A stretch of 7,176 nucleotides of DNA from an uncultured Rikenellaceae bacterium (GTDB taxonomy: Bacteria > Bacteroidota > Bacteroidia > Bacteroidales > UBA932). The notes below the pieces were generated by a model. That model did no database searches. It had not been told where the DNA came from and saw nothing but the letters and a program-made list of their open reading frames with translations. Of this stretch, positions 1 to 5,678 are shown in pieces. Position numbers and translations under genes: made by a program. Where the stretch lies: the NCBI GenBank assembly GCA_937906485.1, contig CALCYB010000129.1, positions 1 through 7,176 on the forward strand. The letters are read 5' to 3'. Numbering within the stretch: the stretch's first letter is position 1; each line of letters begins with the position of its first letter.

Positions 1-1
1 A

Positions 2-127
2 GCCTGTCCTGCCGACTACTCCGAAGGTAGCGAAATCCACAAAGTGGTGACCACCATCATTGACAAAATCAAGTTTGACCTGGAATTCGAACACCTCAAG
101 CAGCAACACCGCAACCGCATCCGATAA
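2..127 (+). CDS. C-terminal end of an unidentified protein (partial)
   Basis: An open frame enters from the left edge and ends at a TAA at 125-127, giving 41 residues that begin ACPADYSEG and end QQHRNRIR. The tail is charged and probably helical (KIKFDLEFEHLKQQHRNRIR), with no membrane segment or motif that I can assign to a family. The downstream barrel gene starts only 6 bases after this stop, so the two are probably co-transcribed. Codon use and GC content match the following genes, which supports this frame being real. The identity cannot be determined from this fragment. Confidence 0.7.
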   Translation, partial: ACPADYSEGSEIHKVVTTIIDKIKFDLEFEHLKQQHRNRIR

Positions 128-133
128 CTGCGT

Positions 134-1183
134 ATGAAACGAACCTGGCTTTTTCTGACCCTTATTTTAGGCACCACCCAGCTATGGGGACAAGATTGGC
201 GATGGGAGATGGATTTCGGATTCCGCTTTGACAACCGGGAATACGCCAACACCAGCCTCTCTCCTTCCCTTACCCATTTTGGCATTACTGCTGCACCCCG
301 CATCGGATGGACCTGGTCCGAAGGACATTCCCTACTGACAGGCATCAGCCTGCAGCAGCAATTCGGGCAGAGCGATCCGGCACTGCAGACCGAACTCCAA
401 CTCTATTACCAGTATGAACAAGCTGATTTTCAGGTACAGGCCGGCTGTTTTCCCAGTCTCAAACGTAGTGGAGACTATCCTACGGCCTTTCTGGATGAAG
501 CCTTATTCTTTGACACCACCTACGAAGGGCTCAGGCTCAATTGGCATTACCTGCCGACTGGCTCCCTGGAATTCATCACCGACTGGTACGGCTACCGGAA
601 TGAATTCAGTCGTGAACGTTTCCGTTTGCTGATCTACGGAAAGCAGACGCTCTATGGGTCGCTGTATGCAGCATTCCCCTTTATGCTCCATCACTATGCA
701 GACAGTGACCGGATTCGGGGAGTCGTGGACAACATTTGGATCTATCCGCACATCGGCATGGGCCTGCCTGCTGGAGCATTGGACCTGGACCTGCAACTGG
801 GATGGATGAAGACCTTCCAGAATGACCGCAGACAGCAGAAAGGCTACCTCAATCCCGGTGGATTCCAGACGACGCTATCCTTGCGATGGAAGAGCCTGGG
901 AATTCGCAACACCTTGTACCTGGGTAAAAACCTGTTGCCTTATTATGCAGTGAACGATGCCAGCGGTTCCCCGTACGGCACCGACCTGTATTTCGGCAAC
1001 CTGTTCTATCGGACAACAGGGGGCTACTACGATGCGGTCGAGTTTTCATGGGAGCCCAACATTGACCGCCGCCAACTGGTACACCTTCAGATCCGCAGCG
1101 TCCATCACTTTACCCGGGAAGGAACCGCATGGCAACAACTGATTACCTTGCTGGTCAATTTCGGAGCACCTTTTCATCCCTAA
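134..1183 (+). CDS. Secreted protein, probable outer-membrane beta-barrel, function unknown
   Basis: The product is 349 residues long. It begins with a typical Sec signal peptide: a basic start (MKR), a hydrophobic core at about residues 5-15, and a likely cleavage after LWG at residue 19, leaving a mature N-terminal Gln. The mature part is rich in Tyr, Trp, Phe, Gly and Leu. It shows many alternating polar/hydrophobic stretches such as LDLDLQLGWMK, FQTTLSLRWKS and LVHLQIRSVHHF, as expected for amphipathic transmembrane beta-strands in the outer membrane. The last strand-like stretch (LITLLVNFGAPF) is followed by HP, so the protein does not end in the usual terminal aromatic residue. I do not recognise a named family; a porin-like or channel role is inference. 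The gene sits 6 bases after the upstream stop and 18 bases before the symporter ATG, which suggests an envelope/uptake operon. A periplasmic beta-rich protein is the main alternative. Confidence 0.75.
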   Translation: MKRTWLFLTLILGTTQLWGQDWRWEMDFGFRFDNREYANTSLSPSLTHFGITAAPRIGWTWSEGHSLLTGISLQQQFGQSDPALQTELQLYYQYEQADFQVQAGCFPSLKRSGDYPTAFLDEALFFDTTYEGLRLNWHYLPTGSLEFITDWYGYRNEFSRERFRLLIYGKQTLYGSLYAAFPFMLHHYADSDRIRGVVDNIWIYPHIGMGLPAGALDLDLQLGWMKTFQNDRRQQKGYLNPGGFQTTLSLRWKSLGIRNTLYLGKNLLPYYAVNDASGSPYGTDLYFGNLFYRTTGGYYDAVEFSWEPNIDRRQLVHLQIRSVHHFTREGTAWQQLITLLVNFGAPFHP

Positions 1184-1201
1184 CCACCTTTGTATAAACC
1201 T

Positions 1202-2395
1202 ATGAAGCCAACCAAACCCACACGGATCCCCCTGCTGCTCAAAATTGTCATCGCCATCACCTTGGGGATCGTCTGTTCGTTCTTCTTTCCGCCGGCCATC
1301 ACCCGTATTTTTGTAACCATCAACGGCATCTTCGGCAACTTCCTTTCCTTTATCATCCCACTGATCATCCTGGCCCTCATTGTTCCCGGCATTGCCGATT
1401 TGGGTAAAAGTGCAGGAGGGCTGTTGGGCATGACGGTCCTGATCGCCTACGGATCAACGGTCTTTGCCGGCTTTCTGTCCTATTTCACCTGCCAATGGAC
1501 CTACCCGTCCCTGCTCACCCCCGGAGCCATGGACCCCGAGGCCGTTACGCAAGCCGGCACGCAGATTCTTCCCTATTTTAGCATTGCCATGCCCCCGGTG
1601 ATGGACGTCATGTCCGCCCTGATTCTGGCTTTTGTCCTGGGCCTGGGACTGGCAGCCATCAAAGGAGAGGTGCTGCGCAACGGCATGAACGAATTCAAAG
1701 ACATTACCCTGCTGGTGATTGAGAAGATCATCATCCCCTTCCTGCCCCTGTATATTTTCGGGATCTTCCTTAAAATCGGAGCTGAAGGACAGATCGGCCC
1801 CGTATTAGGCACCTTCATGAAGGTGATCGTTGTCATCTTCATCCTGCACATTACCCTGCTGCTGATCCAGTTCACCATTGCGGGCATCATCGCCAAGAAA
1901 AATCCGATCAAGGCCTTGATTACCATGCTGCCGGCCTATGCCACCGCATTGGGCACGCAGTCCTCGGCAGCGACCATTCCCGTGACCTTGAAGCAAGCCA
2001 TCAAAAACGGAGTCCGCGAAGATGTGGCCGGTTTTGTCATTCCACTCTGCGCCACCATACACTTGTCCGGAAGCATCTTGAAAATCACGGCGTGCGCCTA
2101 CGCCATTTCCCTGCTCAACGGCATGCCAACGGATCTGGGCACCTATGCCGGTTTCATCCTCATGCTGGGAGTAACCATGGTAGCGGCTCCAGGGGTTCCC
2201 GGTGGAGCCATCATGGCCGCCTTGGCCGTATTGAGCTCCTTCCTGGGATTTGACGAAAACCTGCAAGGCCTTATGATTGCCCTCTACATTGCTATGGACA
2301 GTTTTGGAACGGCCTGCAACGTCACCGGTGACGGTGCCATCGCCCTGGTCATGAACCGCATCAACCAAAAGAACACCGCCCGAGACAATGCCTGA
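1202..2395 (+). CDS. Dicarboxylate/amino acid:cation symporter (DAACS/SDF family)
   Basis: This 397-residue inner-membrane protein is a secondary transporter of the GltPh/SstT/DctA superfamily, which imports small carboxylates or amino acids with cations. Several hydrophobic membrane segments come first. A re-entrant hairpin 1 motif TQSSAATIPVTL follows at about residues 252-263, then TM7 with ATIHLSGSILK around 284-294, hairpin 2 with APGVPGGAIM, and TM8 with DSFGTACNVTGD at 366-377. Aligned by eye to GltPh, the TM8 Asp394, Asn401 and Asp405 equivalents are kept (D366, N373, D377). The substrate-binding Arg397 is Gly369, Arg276 is Gln253, and the TM7 NMDGT sodium motif reads HLSGS (287-291). 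The substrate is therefore unlikely to be a typical acidic amino acid and cannot be named. I chose ATG 1202 over a TTG at 1190 that lies in frame just upstream. The stop overlaps the next gene by 8 bases, suggesting translational coupling. Confidence 0.92.
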   Translation: MKPTKPTRIPLLLKIVIAITLGIVCSFFFPPAITRIFVTINGIFGNFLSFIIPLIILALIVPGIADLGKSAGGLLGMTVLIAYGSTVFAGFLSYFTCQWTYPSLLTPGAMDPEAVTQAGTQILPYFSIAMPPVMDVMSALILAFVLGLGLAAIKGEVLRNGMNEFKDITLLVIEKIIIPFLPLYIFGIFLKIGAEGQIGPVLGTFMKVIVVIFILHITLLLIQFTIAGIIAKKNPIKALITMLPAYATALGTQSSAATIPVTLKQAIKNGVREDVAGFVIPLCATIHLSGSILKITACAYAISLLNGMPTDLGTYAGFILMLGVTMVAAPGVPGGAIMAALAVLSSFLGFDENLQGLMIALYIAMDSFGTACNVTGDGAIALVMNRINQKNTARDNA

Positions 2396-3164
2396 CCAAT
2401 TGACCATTCACCTGTGCCAAAGTGATCCTTCCTGGCAGTCACCCCAAAAGAGCCTTTGCCGACTGGACGAACTGACCGCCGGACTTCAAACCGACTTGCT
2501 GGTGCTGCCGGAATTTTTCTCTACAGGATTTACAATGGATGCACGTTTTGCAGAACCACAAGAGGGTTCCACCCTGGCCTGGATGAGGGCCACGGCCAGA
2601 CGCATCCATGGAGCCGTAGCCGGTTCCCTTCCGGTCCAAGAGGAAGGACGCTACTACAACCGGCTTTACTTCTGCAAACCGGATGGTTCGCAAGCGCACT
2701 ATGACAAGAAGCACATCTTCTCCATCGGCAATGAAAGCCAGACCTATTCCCCCGGATCGGCTGCTCCCATCGTCCAATGGCGCGGCTGGCGCATCCGGCT
2801 AAGTACCTGCTACGACTTGCGCTTTCCGGTGTGGCTCCGCAACCGGCACCTTGAATACGACCTGCTGTTGAACGTCGCATCCTGGCCGGGTTCCCGCATT
2901 CGGACAGCCAACCTGCTCAACCAGGCACGTTCCATTGAAAACCAATGCTATACAGTATTCTGCAACCGGTTTGGAGAAGAGCCTGAACTGAGTTATTCCG
3001 GCGGATCCTGCATCGTGGACTTCAAAGGCGAACACATCATTCCACCCCATTACGACACCCCTGGCTTGCTGAGTGCAACGGTTGCCATGGAACCCTTACT
3101 CCGTTTCCGGGAAAAATTCCCGGCCTGGAAAGACCAGGACGATTTTACGCTCACCAGCCAATAA
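2388..3164 (+). CDS. Carbon-nitrogen hydrolase, YafV/Nit2-like omega-amidase
   Basis: This 258-residue cytoplasmic protein belongs to the nitrilase superfamily. The expected Glu-Lys-Cys triad is visible: E42 in LPEFFSTGF, K107 in YDKKHIFSIG, and C141 in LSTCYDLRFP. These motifs match the omega-amidase (YafV/Nit2) subgroup closely. Known members hydrolyse alpha-ketoglutaramate or alpha-ketosuccinamate to the 2-oxo acid and ammonia, cleaning up products of glutamine or asparagine transamination. Length is normal for the family and there is no signal peptide. The ATG lies inside the last codons of the symporter (ATGCCTGA, 8-base overlap), so translation is probably coupled. A link to the symporter's substrate is possible but is inference. 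Deaminated-glutathione amidase (Nit1) is an alternative activity, but the LPEFFSTGF and SIGNE signatures favour the YafV type. Confidence 0.92.
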   Translation: MPDQLTIHLCQSDPSWQSPQKSLCRLDELTAGLQTDLLVLPEFFSTGFTMDARFAEPQEGSTLAWMRATARRIHGAVAGSLPVQEEGRYYNRLYFCKPDGSQAHYDKKHIFSIGNESQTYSPGSAAPIVQWRGWRIRLSTCYDLRFPVWLRNRHLEYDLLLNVASWPGSRIRTANLLNQARSIENQCYTVFCNRFGEEPELSYSGGSCIVDFKGEHIIPPHYDTPGLLSATVAMEPLLRFREKFPAWKDQDDFTLTSQ

Positions 3165-3176
3165 TCCCTGTACCTT

Positions 3177-4778
3177 ATGAAAAAAATCCTGTATCCTCTC
3201 CTTATTCTCCTGCTGGCCGGCCTGACCGATGCGTGCAGTCCCCGCCAGAAGGAACTCATCATCGTCTCCACCAACGACCTTCACGCCCGTTTCTTTGACT
3301 CGGCCTACGTCAATGATGCCGTCAATCCCGGATCCTTGTCCAAAGTACATGCTTATGTCACCTCCCTGCGAGAAACCTATGGCAAGAAGCAAGTCCTGCT
3401 GCTGGATGTCGGTGACGTGCTGCAAGGAGACAACGCGGCTTACTATTACAACTACAAGGACACCTCTGGCGGACAACACCTGATGAGCCGGATATTCAAC
3501 TACATGGACTACGATGCCGCCATCGTCGGCAACCACGATATCGAAACCGGTCACCCCGTCTATGATCGCCTCCGGGATGAGTTGGATTGTCCCTATCTGG
3601 CTGCAAATGCTATTGACTCGGCCGGGAATCCTTGGTTTGACGAATATGCCCTCATCCACAAAGGAGGACTGCGCATTGCCATCCTCGGAATGACCAATCC
3701 CAACATTCCGCAATGGCTCAATCCGGAACTCTGGTCCGGTCTGACATTCCGTCCGATAGAAGAACAACTGCAGCAACGGATTGACCGACTACGCGCACAA
3801 GAACAACCGGACCTGCTGATCCTGGCCATCCATGCCGGCATTGGCAAAGAAACCTTGAGTCTGGAAAATCCGGCCCTGTACCTGGCCCATCACCTGCAAG
3901 GCATTGATGCCATCTTTGCAGCCCACGACCACCGCCTGTTCTGTGAAAAAGCAGGTCCTGACTCCACCTGGGTGCTGGAAGGCGGTTCCCGCGCAGAGTA
4001 CGTGACACAACTATCCGTTGCCTATACCCGTCAAGGGGGCCAAAATACCATTACCCGCAAAACAGCCGAACTGATACCGCTCAAGGAACATCCCTCCAGC
4101 AAGGAATACAACCAGACCTTTGCAGACGATTACCAACGGGTCAAAGCATTCACCCTCCGTCCGGTAGGATCGCTGTCCTGCGAGATGGACTTCGCTCAGG
4201 CGCTGAAAGGGCCATCGCTGTACATGAACCTGATTCACCGCGTCCAATTGGATGCGACGGGATCGGACCTTTCCATTTCGGCCCCGCTCAACACCCAGAA
4301 ACGCATCCCAGCCGGCCCTCTGAATTTCAACGACCTCTATCAGATCTACCCCTTCGAGAATCAGCTCTACCAGATCTGGATGACCGGAGCAGAAATCAAA
4401 GCCTATCTGGAACAGTCTTACGACAATTGGATTGCCGGAAAAGGTCCCGCTTACAATTATGATTCCGTGGCTGGACTGATTTATGAAGTGGACACCCGCC
4501 AACCTCTTGGTAAAAGGATCCGAATCAAAGGACTGGCCAATCAACATCCGTTTGATCTTCAGCACAGATACACCGTAGCGATCAACTCCTACCGGGCCAG
4601 CGGTGCAGGTGGCCTTTTCAAACTTACTGAACTCACTTCCAGTGATTTAGAAAAACGAATCTCATTACGGTTGCCCGAAATCAGAACCCTGGTGGACGAA
4701 TACGTATCCCGGTCCGGAGAAATTACACCGGAGTCCCTCCTCCCTGAGAACCTGGGTGAATGGAGATTTATTTTTTAG
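3177..4778 (+). CDS. Exported 5'-nucleotidase/metallophosphatase (UshA-type)
   Basis: This 533-residue enzyme has the two-domain layout of bacterial 5'-nucleotidases and 2',3'-cyclic nucleotide phosphodiesterases. A hydrophobic export signal (residues 1-19) ends at TDAC with Cys20. This could be a lipoprotein site, but Asp at -2 makes the lipobox weak. The calcineurin-type metal-binding motifs are all present: NDLHA (D34, H36), GDVLQGD (D80), GNHD (N119, H120), HAG (H219) and AAHDH (H250, H252). The C-terminal 5_nucleotid_C domain shows YPFENQL (F393, likely nucleobase stacking) and INSYRASGAGG (about 469-479). It probably dephosphorylates extracytoplasmic nucleotides so that nucleosides and phosphate can be taken up. 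The exact substrate cannot be read from the sequence. The AHDH motif departs mildly from the common GH[ST]H. The start lies 12 bases after the amidase stop. The gene is last in the GC-rich block. Confidence 0.93.
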   Translation: MKKILYPLLILLLAGLTDACSPRQKELIIVSTNDLHARFFDSAYVNDAVNPGSLSKVHAYVTSLRETYGKKQVLLLDVGDVLQGDNAAYYYNYKDTSGGQHLMSRIFNYMDYDAAIVGNHDIETGHPVYDRLRDELDCPYLAANAIDSAGNPWFDEYALIHKGGLRIAILGMTNPNIPQWLNPELWSGLTFRPIEEQLQQRIDRLRAQEQPDLLILAIHAGIGKETLSLENPALYLAHHLQGIDAIFAAHDHRLFCEKAGPDSTWVLEGGSRAEYVTQLSVAYTRQGGQNTITRKTAELIPLKEHPSSKEYNQTFADDYQRVKAFTLRPVGSLSCEMDFAQALKGPSLYMNLIHRVQLDATGSDLSISAPLNTQKRIPAGPLNFNDLYQIYPFENQLYQIWMTGAEIKAYLEQSYDNWIAGKGPAYNYDSVAGLIYEVDTRQPLGKRIRIKGLANQHPFDLQHRYTVAINSYRASGAGGLFKLTELTSSDLEKRISLRLPEIRTLVDEYVSRSGEITPESLLPENLGEWRFIF

Positions 4779-4794
4779 TTCACAAAACATTTCA

Positions 4795-4802
4795 TATTTT
4801 TG
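4795..4802 (+). promoter_or_regulatory. Bacteroidota-type -7 promoter element (TAnnTTTG)
   Basis: TATTTTTG at 4795-4802 matches the Bacteroidota sigma-ABfr -7 consensus TAnnTTTG perfectly. It lies in the 45-base gap between the nucleotidase stop and the ATG at 4824. It predicts transcription starting at about 4808-4812 and a short leader. No strong -33 TTTG is present at the expected distance; only a T-rich stretch at 4771-4776 and TTAG at 4775-4778. It probably drives the coiled-coil gene and zapA, and possibly reads on into the RNA and rny. Confidence 0.6.
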
Positions 4803-4823
4803 TAAGCAGTTGCTTTTTAGGAT

Positions 4824-5117
4824 ATGGATTCCAGTTATCAACCCGTCATTGAGAGTTTGCGGATGAGAATAGAAACCCTCATCGCAAAATATGAGTCTGT
4901 ATCGGCTGAAAACAACTTGCTGAAACAACAGTTAGAACAATATAAAACAGATATAAACCAACAAAAAGAAACAATAAACGAATTAGAAGCAAGAATAGAT
5001 AGGTTACAATTGACTGAAGCTTTTGTTGCTTCAACATCCGATGTGGATGAGGCAAGAAGAAGGATTGCGCGGTTGATACGTGAAGTGGACAAGTGTGTTG
5101 CCTTATTGAATGAATAA
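4824..5117 (+). CDS. Small coiled-coil protein upstream of zapA (ZapB-like candidate)
   Basis: The product has 97 residues and no signal peptide or membrane segment. Residues about 8-65 form a nearly continuous coiled coil with Leu/Ile heptad spacing (ESLRMRIETLIAKYESV, NNLLKQQLEQYK, ETINELEARIDRLQL). A short linker (AFVASTSD) leads to a second amphipathic helix, ARRRIARLIREVDKCVALLNE, at about 77-97. Genes of this shape stand just before zapA in other Bacteroidota as far as I recall, and are usually left hypothetical. The size, coiled coil and 8-base overlap with zapA (ATGAATAA) suggest a partner of ZapA at the division ring, similar in idea to ZapB of gammaproteobacteria. That function is inference; homology to ZapB is not shown. 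Base composition is markedly more AT-rich than the nucleotidase gene just upstream. The start has a weak AGGAT just upstream and fits the promoter at 4795. Confidence 0.85.
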   Translation: MDSSYQPVIESLRMRIETLIAKYESVSAENNLLKQQLEQYKTDINQQKETINELEARIDRLQLTEAFVASTSDVDEARRRIARLIREVDKCVALLNE

Positions 5118-5415
5118 GCTGATGGAAGAAAAGAAAATATCCATTCAAGTACGGATTGCGAACAATCCGTTCCCGTTGAATATCAAAGCTTCGGATGAAG
5201 AAGTGGTCCGTCTGGCTGTCAAGACGATCAATGACAAGCTGCTGGACTATAAGAAAAGATTCAGTTTCAAGGATGATCAGGATGCGTTGTCCATCATATT
5301 GTTGCATTTGATGACCCAAACCCTAAAAGACAAACAGAATGATCTTTCCGGCCGTTTTCTTGAAGATGTCAAGGAACTGGACAAATTATTGGAAGCATAT
5401 CTTGAAAGCATATAG
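5110..5415 (+). CDS. zapA: Cell division protein ZapA
   Basis: This 101-residue cytoplasmic protein has the ZapA layout: an N-terminal beta-strand region (KKISIQVRIANNPFPLNIKASDEE) that forms the small globular head, then a long helix. The region EEVVRLAVKTINDKLLDYKKRF corresponds to the conserved EEALRKAAxxINexi stretch, and a C-terminal coiled coil follows (DDQDALSIILLHLMTQTLKDKQ to the end). ZapA binds and cross-links FtsZ protofilaments to stabilise the Z ring. I give the ATG at 5110, which overlaps the upstream stop by 8 bases. An in-frame ATG at 5122 would give MEEKKISIQV, a start that looks equally natural for the family. Position between a coiled-coil gene and a 6S-like RNA followed by rny fits Bacteroidota gene order. 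Confidence 0.88.
   Translation: MNKLMEEKKISIQVRIANNPFPLNIKASDEEVVRLAVKTINDKLLDYKKRFSFKDDQDALSIILLHLMTQTLKDKQNDLSGRFLEDVKELDKLLEAYLESI
5398..5404 (+). promoter_or_regulatory. Possible -7 element for the 6S-like RNA, inside the zapA end
   Basis: TATCTTG at 5398-5404 resembles the Bacteroidota -7 element TAnnTTTG with one T missing. It would place a transcription start near 5411-5418, close to the 5' edge of the predicted closing stem at 5419. No convincing -33 TTTG is seen around 5370-5380. An independent promoter here is plausible because 6S RNA levels are normally controlled separately from zapA, but processing from the zapA transcript is an alternative. Confidence 0.3.
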
Positions 5416-5499
5416 ACTGAGCCGCCGTGACGCTCTTTGCTAAAATCAACGAAACTACTATACCGAGTAAACTTTAAAAACAAAGACAGGCCTGGGTTA

Positions 5500-5529
5500 C
5501 CCTTCGGGGGATTTGTCGGGCGCAAGCCC
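5500..5529 (+). other. Two adjacent tetraloop hairpins in the distal arm of the 6S-like RNA
   Basis: CCC (5500-5502), UUCG (5503-5506) and GGG (5507-5509) form a very stable UUCG tetraloop hairpin. Next to it, GGGC (5518-5521), GCAA (5522-5525) and GCCC (5526-5529) form a GNRA-loop hairpin. Both lie in the apical part of the predicted 6S-like structure. Such capping loops are typical of structured RNAs and help rule out a coding role. A competing pairing of UGGG (5493-5496) with CCCA (5527-5530) would disrupt the second hairpin. Confidence 0.55.
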
Positions 5530-5530
5530 A

Positions 5531-5547
5531 CAGACGTTGGAAGTCTG
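5531..5547 (+). other. Alternative hairpin CAGAC/GTCTG within the 6S-like RNA
   Basis: CAGAC (5531-5535) can pair with GTCTG (5543-5547) across a 7-base loop. The same GTCT is needed for the distal-arm pairing 5477-5487 with 5543-5553, so the two folds exclude each other. This could be a real switch, for example one tied to product-RNA synthesis, or a chance alternative. Confidence 0.4.
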
Positions 5548-5563
5548 CGTTTTACCAGCACTC

Positions 5564-5587
5564 AAATCTTAACATTTAAGATTTTTT
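5564..5587 (+). other. Perfect AT-rich hairpin with T-run inside the 6S-like RNA
   Basis: AAATCTTAA (5564-5572) and TTAAGATTT (5576-5584) form a 9-bp perfect stem with a CAT loop, followed by three more Ts (a run of six Ts at 5582-5587). On its own it resembles a weak intrinsic terminator. In the 6S model it falls on the 3' strand of the central bubble, where many 6S RNAs carry a small hairpin. The stem has only two G-C pairs, so strong termination is unlikely. Confidence 0.6.
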
Positions 5588-5590
5588 GTC

Positions 5591-5614
5591 TAAACAGCTC
5601 ACGACGGCTTTTTT
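5591..5614 (+). terminator. Rho-independent-like 3' end of the 6S-like RNA
   Basis: The 3' strand of the closing stem (5591-5610, core TCACGACGGCT at 5599-5609) runs directly into a six-T tract at 5609-5614. Its pairing partner is the distant 5' strand at 5419-5439, so the whole RNA acts as the terminator hairpin. If termination is efficient, rny needs its own promoter in the 64 bases that follow (5615-5678). I see no convincing TAnnTTTG there, so read-through may matter. Confidence 0.5.
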
Positions 5615-5678
5615 ATAGCAATCTCACTCTTGCTCTGATTCTGCAGGCGCAAGTAAACCTAAATAAATACACAACCAT

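Larger units (their letters stand above)
5418..5612 (+). ncRNA. ssrS: 6S RNA (ssrS)-like regulatory RNA
   Basis: This non-coding stretch between zapA and rny folds like 6S RNA, which binds RNA polymerase holoenzyme by imitating an open promoter and down-regulates transcription in slow growth. The ends form a long imperfect stem: 5419-5430 pairs with 5599-5610 with one C-A mismatch, and it extends through 5432-5439 with 5591-5598 with one bulge and one mismatch. A T-run at 5609-5614 makes the 3' end terminator-like. A large bubble follows, with an AT hairpin at 5564-5584 on the 3' side. A distal arm can form by 5477-5487 pairing with 5543-5553 around a 2x2 internal loop. Inside it are C(UUCG)G and GGGC(GCAA)GCCC tetraloop hairpins. 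The length of about 190 nt is right for the family, and the zapA-RNA-rny order matches other Bacteroidales as I know them. The exact ends are approximate. Confidence 0.8.

Noticed and set aside
1185..1192. CACCTTTG as a -7 promoter element giving a nearly leaderless symporter transcript.
   Set aside because: The TTTG half matches, but the TA half reads CA and there is no -33 element at a proper distance. The genes are tightly packed, so an internal promoter is not supported.
1190..1201. A TTG codon as an upstream start for the symporter.
   Set aside because: It adds only MYKP before the ATG at 1202. The ATG start gives a normal basic N-terminus and is the more usual codon.
1805..2407. A 200-codon open frame on the - strand.
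   Set aside because: It is a shadow of the symporter's conserved C-terminal half. The translation is Gly/Gln/His-rich with no domain.
3096..3776. A 226-codon open frame on the - strand.
   Set aside because: It lies opposite the amidase end and the nucleotidase start, whose catalytic motifs are intact on the + strand. It has no recognisable motif.
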